Shown: positions 51,115 to 60,711, numbered from the stretch's first letter. The stretch is 64,000 bases of DNA from Pimelobacter simplex (GCF_024662235.1 NZ_CP096276.1:4774001-4838000), one strand, 5' to 3'. Notes: generated from the sequence alone by a model not told the origin. A program made the numbers and translations.

Positions 51115-52080
51115 CTACTTGTAGAGGACGGCCTGGATCTCCGGGTCGTCGATGTTCGTCGCGTCGTACCAGAAGTAGCCGGTGTCGATCGTCTTCTCCA
51201 GGTCCTCGCCCTTGACTGCGGCCACGGCCGCCTTGACGAGCTCCTTGCCCATGCCCACGGGGTTCTGGGTGATCGCGCCGGCCTCGACGCCCGAGGTGAT
51301 CGCGTCGATCTGGGCCTGACCGGAGTCGAAGCCGACCACGGTGACGTCCTTGACGCCGGACTCCTCGACGCCCTTGACGGCGCCGATCGCCGAGCCCTCG
51401 TTGGAGCCGTAGATGCCCTTGACGTCGGGGTTCGCAGCGAGGATCGACTTGGCGATGTCGGCCGACTTGGCCTGGTCACCGTCGCCGTACTGGACGGGGA
51501 GCAGCTCGATGTCGGGCGCGTTCTCCTTCATCCAGTCGATGAAGCCGTCACGACGCTGCTTGCCGGTGAGGCTGGTCTGGTCGTGCACGATCATCGCGAC
51601 CTTGCCCTCGTTGCCGACGAGCTCGGCCATGTGCTTGGCCGCCTCGGCCGCGGCGGCAGTGTTGTCGGTGGCCGCGGTGGTCACCGGGATGTCGCTGTCG
51701 ACGCCGGAGTCGAAGGCCACGACGGGGATGCCCTTCTGCTTGGCCTGCTCGAGCACCGGCTCGGAGGCCTTGCTGTCGAGCGCGGCGAAGCCGATCGCGT
51801 CAGGCTGCTTGGCGAGCGCGTTGGTCAGCATCGTGACCTGCTCCTCGACCTGGGTCTCGTCGGCCGGCCCCTCGAAGGTGATCCGGACGCCCATCTCCTT
51901 GGCCTGCTCCTCGGCGCCCTTCTTCACCGCCTGCCAGAACTGGTGCTGGAAACCCTTCGACACGATGGCGACGTAGAGCTCGTCGTCACCGCCCTTCGAG
52001 CCGCTGTCCGAGCCGCACGCGGCCACGGAGAGGGAGAGAACACCGGCTGCCATGGCAGCAGCCAAGCGACGGAACTTCAT
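51115..52080 (-). CDS. sugar ABC transporter solute-binding lipoprotein
   Basis: A 321-residue periplasmic-binding protein of the RbsB/CUT2 type. The signal ends in the lipobox LSVAAC. The fold starts DELYVAIVSKGFQHQFWQAV and includes ADETQVEEQVTMLTNAL, PVVAFDSGVDSD and VVGFDSGQAQIDAI, typical of pentose/deoxyhexose binders. ATG 52080 follows GAGGAG. It is the last gene of the leftward importer operon. L-fucose or a related sugar is inferred from the catabolic genes around it. Confidence 0.92.
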   Translation of the reverse strand: MKFRRLAAAMAAGVLSLSVAACGSDSGSKGGDDELYVAIVSKGFQHQFWQAVKKGAEEQAKEMGVRITFEGPADETQVEEQVTMLTNALAKQPDAIGFAALDSKASEPVLEQAKQKGIPVVAFDSGVDSDIPVTTAATDNTAAAAEAAKHMAELVGNEGKVAMIVHDQTSLTGKQRRDGFIDWMKENAPDIELLPVQYGDGDQAKSADIAKSILAANPDVKGIYGSNEGSAIGAVKGVEESGVKDVTVVGFDSGQAQIDAITSGVEAGAITQNPVGMGKELVKAAVAAVKGEDLEKTIDTGYFWYDATNIDDPEIQAVLYK

Positions 52081-52180
52081 GCTGGTACTCCTCATTGATT
52101 CTTCGGATCGGTGCCGGGGGCACCGGCGAGTTCTTGCGAGGTCGCCCGAGCCGACGACTGGTTGCGGGCGGAGGTGCGCG

Positions 52181-53185
52181 CTACACCTCCTTCTTGCGAG
52201 CCATGTCGGCGTAGACGGCGATCAGGATCACGACGCCGAGGATCACGCTCTGCCACTCCTGGGCGATCGACAGGAGCTGAAGCCCGTTGTTGAGCACCGA
52301 GATGATGAGGGCGCCGATGACGGTGCCGACGATCGTCCCCTTGCCGCCGGCCAGCGACGTACCGCCGATGACGACGGCCGCGATGGCCTGGAGCTCGTAG
52401 CCCATGCCGGTGGCCGGCTGGGCCGAGCCGAGGCGGGCCGAGATCATCACGCCGGCCAGACCGATGAAGAGTCCGGCCAGGGTGTAGATCAGGAGCTTCC
52501 AGCGACGCACGTTGATCCCCGACAGCGCGGTGGCGTGCTCGTTGCTGCCGATCGAGTAGGTGTAGCGGCCCAGCACGGTCTTGCCGAGCAGGACGCCGGC
52601 GACCAGGCAGGCCGCGAACAGCACCAGGACGGCGTTGGGCAGGCCCGGGATCAGCTCTCCGGTGGAGATCTTGACGTAGTCGGGCGAGTCGGTGAAGTAG
52701 ATCGGCGAGCTGCCGGAGATGACGAGCGCCAGGCCCTCGGCGACCAGCATCATCGCCAGGGTGGCGATGAACGGTGGCAGCTTGAGGACCGCCACGTTGA
52801 AGCCGTTGACGAAGCCGACCAGGCCGCCGAAGAGCACGGCGAGCAGGACGCCGAGCACCATCGGCAGTCCCATGTTCACGATGAACACGCCGGACATCAC
52901 CGCGCACAGCGCCATGCCGGTGCCGATGGAGAGGTCGATGCCGCCGGTGATGATGACGAACGTCGTACCGACCGCGAGGAGTCCGATCACCACCGTGCTG
53001 AACAGGACGTTGGTGATGTTGTCCCAGGTGAAGAAGATCGGGCTCGCGATGCTGAAGTAGGCGCAGATCACGATCAGGCTGGCGAAGGCGAGCAGCTGCT
53101 GGAGCCGGTCGCGCACGGCCGGCAGCCAGCCGGGGCCTGCGGTGGCCGCCGGCACGCTCGCGCCGACGTCGGGGGTGGTGTTCAT
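52181..53185 (-). CDS. sugar ABC transporter permease (RbsC-type)
   Basis: A 334-residue permease with about 8-10 helices. Family hallmarks are GTTFVIITGGIDLSIGTGMA (residues 74-93) and AIAAVVIGGTSLAGGKGTIVG (the ATPase-coupling EAA-like loop). ATG 53185 has AGGAG eight bases before; GTG 53194 overlaps the ATPase stop and is an alternative. It forms the channel of the CUT2 importer. Confidence 0.94.
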   Translation of the reverse strand: MNTTPDVGASVPAATAGPGWLPAVRDRLQQLLAFASLIVICAYFSIASPIFFTWDNITNVLFSTVVIGLLAVGTTFVIITGGIDLSIGTGMALCAVMSGVFIVNMGLPMVLGVLLAVLFGGLVGFVNGFNVAVLKLPPFIATLAMMLVAEGLALVISGSSPIYFTDSPDYVKISTGELIPGLPNAVLVLFAACLVAGVLLGKTVLGRYTYSIGSNEHATALSGINVRRWKLLIYTLAGLFIGLAGVMISARLGSAQPATGMGYELQAIAAVVIGGTSLAGGKGTIVGTVIGALIISVLNNGLQLLSIAQEWQSVILGVVILIAVYADMARKKEV

Positions 53186-53190
53186 CCGGT

Positions 53191-54771
53191 TCACTCCTTG
53201 TCCACGGACGTGAGATGGGGGACGTCGCGCTCGACGACGGGATCCGCAACGGCGGGATCGGCCGCGACCGGATCGGCCACGGCGGTGGGGCGCAGCGTGG
53301 CGAGGCGCATGACCGACTCCTGGGTCGCGTCGGCCGCCGAGAGGATGCCGCTGACCCGGCCCTCGGTCATCACGACCACGCGGTGCGACATCCGCAGCAC
53401 CTCGGGCAGCTCGGAGCTGATCATCACGATCGACTTGCCGGTCGCGGCGAGGTCGTTGAGCAGGGCGTAGATCTCGGCCTTGGCGCCGACGTCGATGCCC
53501 CGGGTCGGCTCGTCGAAGATGAGGATGTCGCAGTCCTTGACGAGCCACTTGGCGATGACGACCTTCTGCTGGTTGCCACCCGAGAGGTACTTCGTGACCT
53601 GGTTCTCGCTGGGCGTCTTGATGCGCAGCTTCTGGATCATGTCGCGCGCGGTCGCACGGATGCCGGCACCGCGGACCCAACCGGCCTTGCTGTAGCGCTC
53701 GCTGAGCGAGGGCAGCGCGATGTTGGCGCTGACGTCCTGGTCGAGCAGCAGGCCGAGGTGCTTGCGGTCCTCGGAGAGGTAGCCGATCCGGAGCCGGGCG
53801 GCGTCCGCGGGATTGCGGATCTTGATCCGCCGCCCGCGCAGCTCGACGATGCCGTGGCTCCTGTCCGCGCCGACGATCGCGCGGGCGACCTCGGTACGCC
53901 CGGCGCCCATGAGGCCCGCGAAACCGAGGATCTCGCCCTCGCGCAGGTCGAAGGTGACCTGGTCGAGGAGTCCCTTGGTGGTGAGCCCGGTGACCGACAG
54001 GACCACCGGCCGGTCCTCCCGTACGCCGACCGGCCGGGCGTCCTCGACCAGGGCCCGGCCGACCATGAGCGAGACGACCTGGTCGACCGTGGTGTCGCGG
54101 GTCTCGACCGTGTCGATGAACTGGCCGTCGCGGATCACGGTGATCCGGTCGGTGATCGCCTTGAGCTCGTCCATCCGGTGCGAGATGTAGATGACGCCGG
54201 TCGTCGGCGTGGTGAACCGGCCGATGAGCGCGTGGAGCGCGGCGACCTCGGCGTCGTTGAGCGCCGCGGTCGGCTCGTCCATGATCAGGACCTGCGGGTC
54301 GTGCGAGAGCGCCTTGGCGATCTCGACCATCTGCTGGTTGGCGACGGTGAGCCCGCCGACCACGGCCTTGGGGCTCAGCCGGACGCCGAGCCGCTCGAGC
54401 AGCTCGCCGGCCCGGTGGTTGAGGGCACGGTCCGACAGCAGCGGTCCGACCTTCGGCTCGCGGCCGATGAAGATGTTCTCCGCGACCGTCAGGTGCGGCA
54501 TCAGGTTGAACTCCTGGTGGATGATGCTGACGCCCTGGGCGAGCGCGGCGCCCGGCCCGCTCGGGCGGTAGGGCGCACCGTTGAGGAAGAACTGCCCCTC
54601 GTCGGGCGTGTAGATGCCGGAGAGCAGCTTCATCAGGGTGGACTTGCCGGCGCCGTTCTCGCCGACCAGGGCGAGCACCTCGCCGTGGCGCAGCTCGAGG
54701 TGCATGTCACGCAGGGCCTGCACTCCGGGGAACCCCTTGGCCACACCCTCGGCCTTCAGCAGCTCAGTCAT
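53191..54771 (-). CDS. sugar ABC transporter ATP-binding protein (RbsA-type, two NBDs)
   Basis: A 526-residue double ATPase. First domain: Walker A GENGAGKSTLMK, Walker B VLIMDEPTAAL. Second domain: degenerate Walker A region GLMGAGRTEVAR, signature YLSGGNQQKVVIAKWL and ILIFDEPTRGIDVGAK. This two-domain pattern is diagnostic for CUT2 monosaccharide importers. It overlaps the lactonase gene by 8 bp and is followed by the permease, so uptake and catabolism are one operon. Confidence 0.95.
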   Translation of the reverse strand: MTELLKAEGVAKGFPGVQALRDMHLELRHGEVLALVGENGAGKSTLMKLLSGIYTPDEGQFFLNGAPYRPSGPGAALAQGVSIIHQEFNLMPHLTVAENIFIGREPKVGPLLSDRALNHRAGELLERLGVRLSPKAVVGGLTVANQQMVEIAKALSHDPQVLIMDEPTAALNDAEVAALHALIGRFTTPTTGVIYISHRMDELKAITDRITVIRDGQFIDTVETRDTTVDQVVSLMVGRALVEDARPVGVREDRPVVLSVTGLTTKGLLDQVTFDLREGEILGFAGLMGAGRTEVARAIVGADRSHGIVELRGRRIKIRNPADAARLRIGYLSEDRKHLGLLLDQDVSANIALPSLSERYSKAGWVRGAGIRATARDMIQKLRIKTPSENQVTKYLSGGNQQKVVIAKWLVKDCDILIFDEPTRGIDVGAKAEIYALLNDLAATGKSIVMISSELPEVLRMSHRVVVMTEGRVSGILSAADATQESVMRLATLRPTAVADPVAADPAVADPVVERDVPHLTSVDKE

Positions 54772-55600
54772 GACGCACCCTCCCGTAGACGCGGAGAGCC
54801 GTCGCCCTCCGGATTTCGGCCTGCTCGTGGGGGGACAGCGCGGAGACCAGCTCCGCGATCGGCCCCAGCGCGCCGGCGTAGTCGTGGCGCGCCGTCGCCA
54901 TCGGCCAGTCGCCGCCGTACATCAACCGGTGGGCGCCGAAGGCGTCCAGCGCGGTGTCGAGCACGGGCCGCAGCGTGGCGGCGGTGTAGGGCTCCGCTCC
55001 GGCGAGTCCTGACACCTTGGCGACCACGTTGGGCCGCTGCGCGACCGCGCGCAGCGACGCGGCCCAGCCGGACATCGCCGCGGTGCCCCACGGCGGCTTG
55101 GCCAGGTGGTCGACGACGATCGTCAGCCCGGGCAGGGCGTCGGCGAGGTCGCCCACGGCGTCGAGGTGCGTCGGCCAGGCGTCCGGTACGTCGAGCACCA
55201 GGCCGCGCTCGGCGACCAGCCGCAGGCTCTCCCGGACCTCGGCGAGGCCCAGGAAGGTGGCGGCCCGCGGGTCGTCGTGGATCAGGTGCCGCACGCCCCG
55301 GAGGGCCGGCTCGTCGAGCTCCGCGAGCGCCGTCGCGGCCTGGTCCGGCCGGTCGAGCGGGACCCAGCCGACCACGCCGAGCACCCAGTCGTGGGTGCGG
55401 GCGACGTCCAGGAGCCATCCGGTGTCGGCCAGCGAGTCCTCGGCCTGGACGAGCACCGCCGCCTCGATGCCGGAGGACCGGAGCTCGCGCGCCGCCTCGT
55501 CCGGTCCGAACGAGCGGTGCAGCGGGCCGTGCTGCGGCCCGAGCCAGGCGTAGTCGCTGACGTCGAGGTCCCACAGGTGCAGGTGGGCGTCGATGGTCAT
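54764..55600 (-). CDS. amidohydrolase 2-family lactonase, probable L-fucono-1,5-lactonase
   Basis: A 278-residue TIM-barrel hydrolase. Metal ligands are DAHLHLWD (residues 4-11), LVQAEDS, RHLIHDD, VVDHLAKPPWG and the Asp in LMYGGDWPMA. This is the set of the fuconolactonase/LigI cog3618 group. It would open L-fuconolactone made by the aldo-keto reductase. It is coupled to that gene (ATGA overlap) and to the ABC ATPase, which fixes the pathway role by context. Confidence 0.88.
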   Translation of the reverse strand: MTIDAHLHLWDLDVSDYAWLGPQHGPLHRSFGPDEAARELRSSGIEAAVLVQAEDSLADTGWLLDVARTHDWVLGVVGWVPLDRPDQAATALAELDEPALRGVRHLIHDDPRAATFLGLAEVRESLRLVAERGLVLDVPDAWPTHLDAVGDLADALPGLTIVVDHLAKPPWGTAAMSGWAASLRAVAQRPNVVAKVSGLAGAEPYTAATLRPVLDTALDAFGAHRLMYGGDWPMATARHDYAGALGPIAELVSALSPHEQAEIRRATALRVYGRVRHD

Positions 55601-56535
55601 CCGGCTGCCACCTCGTCCCAGAGCTCGTCGGGGACCTCGGCGGCGAGCAGCCGGACGTTGGCGCTCACCTGGGCCGGGTCGACCGCGCCGACCACGACGC
55701 TGCGCACGACCGGCCGGCGCAGGGGGAACTGCAGCGCGGCGGCCGGCAGGGGGACGCCCGCCCGGCGGCAGATGTCGTCGAGACGCTGAGCCCGGGCGAG
55801 CACGTCGGCCGGCACCTGCGCGTAGTCGTAGGTGGACGCCGGGCTCGGCGACCCGGCGAGCAGGCCGCCGTTGAAGACCGCCGCGGCGACGATCGCGACC
55901 CCCGCCTCGGCGCACAGCGGCAGCAGCCGCTCCTCGGCCCGCCGGTCGACGAGGGTGTAGCGCCCGGCGACCATGAGCTCGTCGACGAGACCGGTCCCGG
56001 CCGCCGCGACGAGGGCGTCGAGGTCCATCGAGCCGACGCCCACGCGGCGCACGAGCCCCTCGGCCTGGAGCCCGCGCAGCGCGGGCAGACCCTGGTCGAG
56101 CGCCTCCTGGAGGTTCCAGCGCTCCGGGTCGTGCAGGTAGACGGTGTCGACGTGGTCGAGACCGAGCCGCTCCAGCGAGGCCTCCAGCGTCTGCCGGATC
56201 CCGGCGGCGCTGAAGTCCCACACCCGCCGCACGTCGGCCGGTACGACGAAGCCCTCGTCGTCCAGCGCGCCGTCGGGGTCGGCGACCGGGACCAGGCGCC
56301 GGCCGACCTTGGTCGAGACCTCGAACCCGGCGCGCGGCCGGCCCGCGAGGAACTCCCCCAGCCGGCGCTCGGACAGCCCGAGCCCGTAGTGCGGCGCGGT
56401 GTCGAAGAGCCGGATCCCCCGCAGCCAGGCCTCGTCGAGCACCGCCCACGCGGTGGCGTCGTCGAGGGCGACCCGGTGGTTGCCGAGTCCGGCGCCACCG
56501 AGGCCGAGGCGGAGGTCGGGATCAGGCACCGACAT
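55597..56535 (-). CDS. aldo/keto reductase, probable L-fucose dehydrogenase
   Basis: A 312-residue AKR. The catalytic tetrad region is [20 protein letters not shown] with Asp and Tyr, then Lys in STKVGRRL and His in TVYLHDPE. The sequence [10 protein letters not shown] at the start and RAAE-like [13 protein letters not shown] fit the L-fucose/D-threo-aldose 1-dehydrogenase group. It would oxidise L-fucose to the lactone with NAD(P). Gene overlaps on both sides place it between fuconate dehydratase and lactonase. Confidence 0.88.
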   Translation of the reverse strand: MSVPDPDLRLGLGGAGLGNHRVALDDATAWAVLDEAWLRGIRLFDTAPHYGLGLSERRLGEFLAGRPRAGFEVSTKVGRRLVPVADPDGALDDEGFVVPADVRRVWDFSAAGIRQTLEASLERLGLDHVDTVYLHDPERWNLQEALDQGLPALRGLQAEGLVRRVGVGSMDLDALVAAAGTGLVDELMVAGRYTLVDRRAEERLLPLCAEAGVAIVAAAVFNGGLLAGSPSPASTYDYAQVPADVLARAQRLDDICRRAGVPLPAAALQFPLRRPVVRSVVVGAVDPAQVSANVRLLAAEVPDELWDEVAAG

Positions 56536-57805
56536 ACCGGTTCTCCACGATCGAGCTCGCGAGCATCTCGGCTCCGGAGCCGGGGGTCAGCGGCGCCCGG
56601 TAGTGACCACGGTCGATGACGACGGGGGTCACGAAGTGCTCGTGCAGGTGGTCGACGAACTCGATCATCCGGCCCTCGGTGCTCGCCGAGACCGCGACGA
56701 AGTCGAACATCGACAGGTGCTGGACGACCTCGCACAGCCCGACGCCCCCGGCATGGGGGCAGACCCGCACGCCGAACTTCGCGGCGAGCAGCAGCAGCGC
56801 GATGTTCTCGTTGACGCCGGCCACCCGGGTCGCGTCGAGCTGGAGCACCTCGAGCGCGCCGGCCGCGAGGAACTGCTTGGCCATCACCCGGTTGGCCATG
56901 TGCTCGCCGGTCGCCACCGGGATCGGCGCGACCCCGCGGGCGATGGCCGCGTGTCCCAGGATGTCGTCGGGGTTGGTCGGCTCCTCGATCCAGGCGACGT
57001 CGTACGGCGCGAGCGCGCTCATCCAGGTCACCGCCTCGTCGACCTCCCAGCGCTGGTTGGCGTCGACGGCGATCGCGATGCCCGGACCCACGGTCTCGCG
57101 GGCCAGCGCGAGACGTCGTACGTCATCGGCCAGGTTGGCGCCGACCTTGAGCTTGATCTGGGCGAAACCCTCGGCGACCGCCTCGCGGCAGAGCCGGACG
57201 AGCTTCGCGTCGTCGTACCCGAGCCAGCCGGGGGTGGTGGTGTAGCCGGGGTAGCCGCGCTCGCGCAGCTCGTCCATCCGCTCGGCCCGGCGCGGCTGGG
57301 CCTTCTCGAGGATCTCGAGCGCCTCGGTCGGGGTGAGCGCGTCGGAGAGGTAGCGGAAGTCGACCAGGCTGACGATCTCGGCCGGCGACATCTCGCCCAG
57401 GAGCTGCCACAGCGGGAGGCCCGCACGCTTGGCCTTGAGGTCCCACAGCGCGTTGACCACGGCGCCGATCGCCATGTGCATCACGCCCTTCTCGGGACCG
57501 AGCCAGCGCAGCTGGGAGTCGTGGACGAGCTCCTTCCAGAAGCCGCCGAGGTCGGCGAGCGTCGCCTCCAGGTCGCGGCCCACGACGTACGGCTCGAGGC
57601 TCGCGACGGCGCTGAGCTGGACGTCATTGCCCCGGCCGATGGTGAAGACGAACCCGTGCCCCTCCAGCCCGTCGCCGGCGTCGGTCGCCAGGCGTACGTA
57701 GGCCGCGGAGTAGTCGGGGTCGGGGTTCATGGCGTCGGATCCGTCGAGCGAGGTCGACGTCGGGAACCGAACGTCATCCGTCTGCATCTCGGTGATCTTG
57801 CTCAA
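56522..57805 (-). CDS. L-fuconate dehydratase
   Basis: A 427-residue enolase-superfamily enzyme. Start TTG 57805, with AGGAG nine bases before. Active-site residues: Lys in IKLKVG, Asp in VDANQRW, Glu in [11 protein letters not shown], Glu in TGEHMANR, and the His in VCPHAGGVG. Length and motifs match fuconate dehydratases such as that of Xanthomonas. It removes water from L-fuconate to give 2-keto-3-deoxy-L-fuconate. First gene of the leftward operon; a promoter candidate lies 33 bp upstream. Confidence 0.93.
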   Translation of the reverse strand: MSKITEMQTDDVRFPTSTSLDGSDAMNPDPDYSAAYVRLATDAGDGLEGHGFVFTIGRGNDVQLSAVASLEPYVVGRDLEATLADLGGFWKELVHDSQLRWLGPEKGVMHMAIGAVVNALWDLKAKRAGLPLWQLLGEMSPAEIVSLVDFRYLSDALTPTEALEILEKAQPRRAERMDELRERGYPGYTTTPGWLGYDDAKLVRLCREAVAEGFAQIKLKVGANLADDVRRLALARETVGPGIAIAVDANQRWEVDEAVTWMSALAPYDVAWIEEPTNPDDILGHAAIARGVAPIPVATGEHMANRVMAKQFLAAGALEVLQLDATRVAGVNENIALLLLAAKFGVRVCPHAGGVGLCEVVQHLSMFDFVAVSASTEGRMIEFVDHLHEHFVTPVVIDRGHYRAPLTPGSGAEMLASSIVENRYVGA

Positions 57806-57837
57806 GGGGCACGCTCCTGGTTGGTGACTTGACTCAC

Positions 57838-57867
57838 AGGCTAGACATCGGATCTATCAGCGGTCAA
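57838..57867 (-). promoter_or_regulatory. candidate promoter of the leftward fucose operon
   Basis: On the minus strand TTGACC (57867-57862), an 18-bp spacer and TAGCCT (57843-57838) precede the dehydratase. The spacer holds GATAGATCC, which resembles the AGATAGGATCT sequence before the GntR gene, so the GntR protein may bind here. Confidence 0.45.
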
Positions 57868-57963
57868 GATGGAAGAGCAAACCAATCTTTCCGCTCAGAT
57901 CGCGGGAGAGGGCCGGTCAAAGGTCCTACCTGTCGCGTGAGCGGCCTCACAGAGGAGCAGACA

Positions 57964-58836
57964 ATGAAGCTGGCACGCAGGGGTCCCCTCGGAGCCGAGA
58001 TCCCCGTCGTCGAGACCCCCGCAGGGGTGCTGGACGCCCGGCCGGTCACCGCGGACTTCGACCGCGCGTTCTTCGCCGCGGACGGGATCGCCCGCCTGGC
58101 CCAGGCGGTCGCGGACGGCGCGCTCCCCGTGCTCGCGGACGCGGCGAGCCTGCGCGTCGGCGCTCCGGTCGCCCGCCCCGGCGCCCTGATCTGCATCGGG
58201 CAGAACTACGCCGCCCACGCCGCCGAGTCCGGAGCCGAGCCGCCGACGGTGCCGATCATCTTCCTCAAGGTGCCCAACACCGTCGTCGGCCCGTACGACG
58301 ACGTGCGGATCCCCCGCCACAGCACGAAGACCGACTGGGAGGTCGAGCTCGGCATCGTGATCGGCCGCGAGGCGTCGTACCTCGACGGGCCCGAGCAGGC
58401 CCTGGACCACGTCGCCGGCTTCGTCGTCGCCAACGACCTCTCCGAGCGCGAGTTCCAGATGGATCTGTCCGGCGGGCAGTGGAGCAAGGGCAAGTGCTGC
58501 CCCGGCTTCAGCCCGCTCGGCCCCTGGCTGGTCACCCCCGACGAGGTCGACCACCGCGCGCTCGGCCTGCGGAGCTGGGTCAACGGCGAGATCCGGCAGG
58601 AGTCGAGCACCGCCGACCAGATCTTCGACGTCGCGACGATCGTGTGGCACCTGAGCCAGTTCCTCACCCTCGACCCGGGCGACGTGATCCTGACCGGGAC
58701 GCCCGAGGGGGTGGCCTTCTCGGGGCGCTTCCCCTACCTGAGCGCCGGCGACGTCGTCGAGATCGAGATCGAGGGGCTCGGCCGCCAGCGCCAGCAGATG
58801 GCCCCGGCCGTCGAGAGCGCCGGAGCGGCCCGATGA
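57964..58836 (+). CDS. fumarylacetoacetate hydrolase family, probable 2,4-diketo-3-deoxy-L-fuconate hydrolase
   Basis: A 290-residue FAH-fold hydrolase. ATG 57964 follows AGAGGAG. Core motifs: CIGQNYAAHAAESG, the metal-binding TDWEVELGIVIG, ANDLSEREFQ and GDVILTGTPEGVAF. In the oxidative fucose route this family splits 2,4-diketo-3-deoxy-L-fuconate into pyruvate and lactate. It overlaps the SDR gene that would make its substrate. It is divergent from the dehydratase operon. Confidence 0.88.
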   Translation: MKLARRGPLGAEIPVVETPAGVLDARPVTADFDRAFFAADGIARLAQAVADGALPVLADAASLRVGAPVARPGALICIGQNYAAHAAESGAEPPTVPIIFLKVPNTVVGPYDDVRIPRHSTKTDWEVELGIVIGREASYLDGPEQALDHVAGFVVANDLSEREFQMDLSGGQWSKGKCCPGFSPLGPWLVTPDEVDHRALGLRSWVNGEIRQESSTADQIFDVATIVWHLSQFLTLDPGDVILTGTPEGVAFSGRFPYLSAGDVVEIEIEGLGRQRQQMAPAVESAGAAR

Positions 58837-59588
58837 GCGGCGAGTTCGCCGGCCTGACGGCCGTCGTCACCGGCGGCGGCTCGGGCATCGGCGCGGCCAT
58901 CGCCGCCGAGCTCACCGCGCGCGGGGCCCGGGTCGCCGCGTTCGACCTCGATCCGACGGGCGTCCCGGAGGGCGTCCTGGGCATCACCGCGAACGTCGGC
59001 GACGACGCCTCGGTGCGGGCCGGCATCGACCAGGCGGTCGCCGCCCTCGGTCAGCTCGACGTCCTCGTCAACAACGCCGGCATCGGCGCCCAGGGCACCG
59101 TCGCCGACAACGACGACGCCGAGTGGCTGCGGGTGCTCGACGTCAACGTGCTCGGGATCGTGCGGATGTCCCGGGCCGCGCTGCCCCACCTGCGTGCCTC
59201 GCGCGCGCCGGCGATCGTCAACGTGGGCTCGATCGCGGCCACGGCCGGACTGCCCCAGCGGGCGGCGTACAGCGCGAGCAAGGGGGCCGTCCACGCCCTG
59301 ACCCGGGCGATGGCCGCCGACCACCTGCCCGAGGGGATCCGGGTCAACTGCGTGGCGCCCGGCACCGCGGACACCCCGTGGGTCCAGCGCCTGCTCGGCG
59401 CCGCGCCCGACCCCGCGGCCGAGCTGGCCGCACTCAACGCCCGCCAACCGCACGGCCGGCTGGTCCGCGCCGAGGAGATCGCGGTGAGCGTCGCCTACCT
59501 CGCCAGTCCGCGCTCGGGTTCCACGACCGGCGTCGCGCTGGCCGTCGACGGTGGTATGAACGACCTGCGTCTCCGGCCCCGCGGATAG
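58833..59588 (+). CDS. short-chain dehydrogenase, probable 2-keto-3-deoxy-L-fuconate dehydrogenase
   Basis: A 251-residue classical SDR: TGGGSGIGAA (cofactor), NNAG, catalytic Ser in NVGSIAA and YSASK (Tyr/Lys), with an Asp after the second strand (AFDLD) favouring NAD. Coupled by ATGA to the hydrolase gene. Sequence alone does not prove the substrate; the operon supplies it: it oxidises the keto-deoxy sugar acid at C4. Confidence 0.88.
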   Translation: MSGEFAGLTAVVTGGGSGIGAAIAAELTARGARVAAFDLDPTGVPEGVLGITANVGDDASVRAGIDQAVAALGQLDVLVNNAGIGAQGTVADNDDAEWLRVLDVNVLGIVRMSRAALPHLRASRAPAIVNVGSIAATAGLPQRAAYSASKGAVHALTRAMAADHLPEGIRVNCVAPGTADTPWVQRLLGAAPDPAAELAALNARQPHGRLVRAEEIAVSVAYLASPRSGSTTGVALAVDGGMNDLRLRPRG

Positions 59589-59601
59589 GAGCACCCAGCC
59601 C

Positions 59602-59943
59602 ATGGTCGCCATCGCCCTGCACACCGTGCTCGCGCCCGGGCGCGAGCAGGACTACGAGGACGTGCACCGGACGATCCCGGCCGCGCTGGCCACCGCGCTG
59701 GCCGAGCACGGCGTCCGGGACTGGCGGATCTGGCGCGACGGTCGCGATGTCTTCCACCTCGTCGACGTGGACGACATCGCGACCTTCCACGCGATGCGCC
59801 GGGCGCTGCTGGACCTGCCGGTCAACCAGGCCTGGCAGGACACCGTTGGTCCGATGTTCGAGCAACCCGACGACTACGAAGCCGCCGATCCCACGCTGAA
59901 CCTGCTCTGGAGTCTCCAAGGGCAACAGCGGATCGCCGACTAA
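59602..59943 (+). CDS. L-rhamnose/L-fucose mutarotase family protein
   Basis: A 113-residue protein of the RhaM-like family: ALHTVLAPGREQDYEDVHRT at the start, with VRDWRIWRDGRDVFHLVDVDD in the middle and NQAWQDTVGPMF near residue 74. It interconverts anomers of deoxy-hexoses. Located 13 bp after the SDR, so in the same operon. L-fucose is the likely substrate by context. Confidence 0.88.
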   Translation: MVAIALHTVLAPGREQDYEDVHRTIPAALATALAEHGVRDWRIWRDGRDVFHLVDVDDIATFHAMRRALLDLPVNQAWQDTVGPMFEQPDDYEAADPTLNLLWSLQGQQRIAD

Positions 59944-59954
59944 AGATAGGATCT
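59944..59954. promoter_or_regulatory. AGAT-AGG-ATCT palindrome / -10 of the GntR gene
   Basis: A small inverted repeat overlaps TAGGAT (59947-59952), a -10-like box that ends 6 nt before ATG 59959. It suggests a leaderless, self-controlled GntR gene. Confidence 0.5.
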
Positions 59955-59958
59955 CTCC

Positions 59959-60711
59959 ATGGCAGTGACCGATGAGGCGATCCTCAAGATCAAGGACATG
60001 CTGCTGCGGGGCGAGCTGCGCCCCGGCGACCGGCTGGCTCCGGAGAAGGAGCTGAGCGAGCGGCTCGGGCTCTCCCGCAACTCGCTGCGCGAGGCGGTCA
60101 AGGCGCTCGAGCTGATCCGGGTGCTCGACGTACGCCGGGGCGACGGCACCTATGTCACCAGCCTCGAGCCGAGCCTGCTGCTCGAGGCGATGTCGTTCGT
60201 CGTCGACCTGCACCAGGACCACACGGTCCTCGACCTGTTCGAGGTACGCCGGATCCTCGAGCCGGTCGCCGCCGAGATGGCGACCACCCGGGCCACCGAC
60301 CACCAGCTCGCCCAGCTCACCGCGATGCTCGACGAGGTCGGCCCGGAGACCTCCGTCGAGGACCTGGTCAAGCACGACGTGGCCTTCCACGGCGCGATCT
60401 ACGAGCTCTCCGGCAACGCCTACCTGAGCACGCTGCTCGAGAGCCTGTCCGGGCGCACCCTCCGGGCCCGGATCTGGCGTGGCCTGACCGAGGAGCACAG
60501 CGTCGAGCGCACACTGGCCGAGCACCGCGCCATCGTCGACGCGATGGTCCTCGGCAACCGCGACCTGGTCCGGTCCTGGATCACCGTGCACATCAGCGGT
60601 GTCGAGTCCTGGCTGCGCCGGGCCGGCCAGACCCCCGAGGGCTGGCAGGACCCGACCGCAGGTGCTCCGGAGGTCGCTCAGGTGCCGAGCGAGATGCCGC
60701 CGTCGACGTAG
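59959..60711 (+). CDS. GntR-family (FadR subfamily) regulator of the fucose genes
   Basis: A 250-residue regulator. The winged HTH is LRPGDRLAPEKELSERLGLS, then RNSLREAVKALELIRVLDVR and GDGTYV (residues 20-74). The FCD ligand domain follows with FEVRRILEPVAAEMA, DVAFHGAIYELSGN and the metal-binding His residues near EHRAIVDAM. FCD regulators usually sense a sugar acid or other carboxylate. It lies at the end of the rightward fucose operon. It overlaps the convergent FabG-like gene by 34 bp. Confidence 0.9.
   Translation: MAVTDEAILKIKDMLLRGELRPGDRLAPEKELSERLGLSRNSLREAVKALELIRVLDVRRGDGTYVTSLEPSLLLEAMSFVVDLHQDHTVLDLFEVRRILEPVAAEMATTRATDHQLAQLTAMLDEVGPETSVEDLVKHDVAFHGAIYELSGNAYLSTLLESLSGRTLRARIWRGLTEEHSVERTLAEHRAIVDAMVLGNRDLVRSWITVHISGVESWLRRAGQTPEGWQDPTAGAPEVAQVPSEMPPST

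Noticed and set aside
57866..57889. AAGAT-N14-ATCTT inverted repeat in the fucose divergent region
   Set aside because: Short arms and wide spacing; no second copy found.
60678..60711. Possible frameshift or misassembly where GntR and FabG-like genes overlap
   Set aside because: Both C-termini are normal for their families, so a tail-to-tail overlap is the simpler reading.
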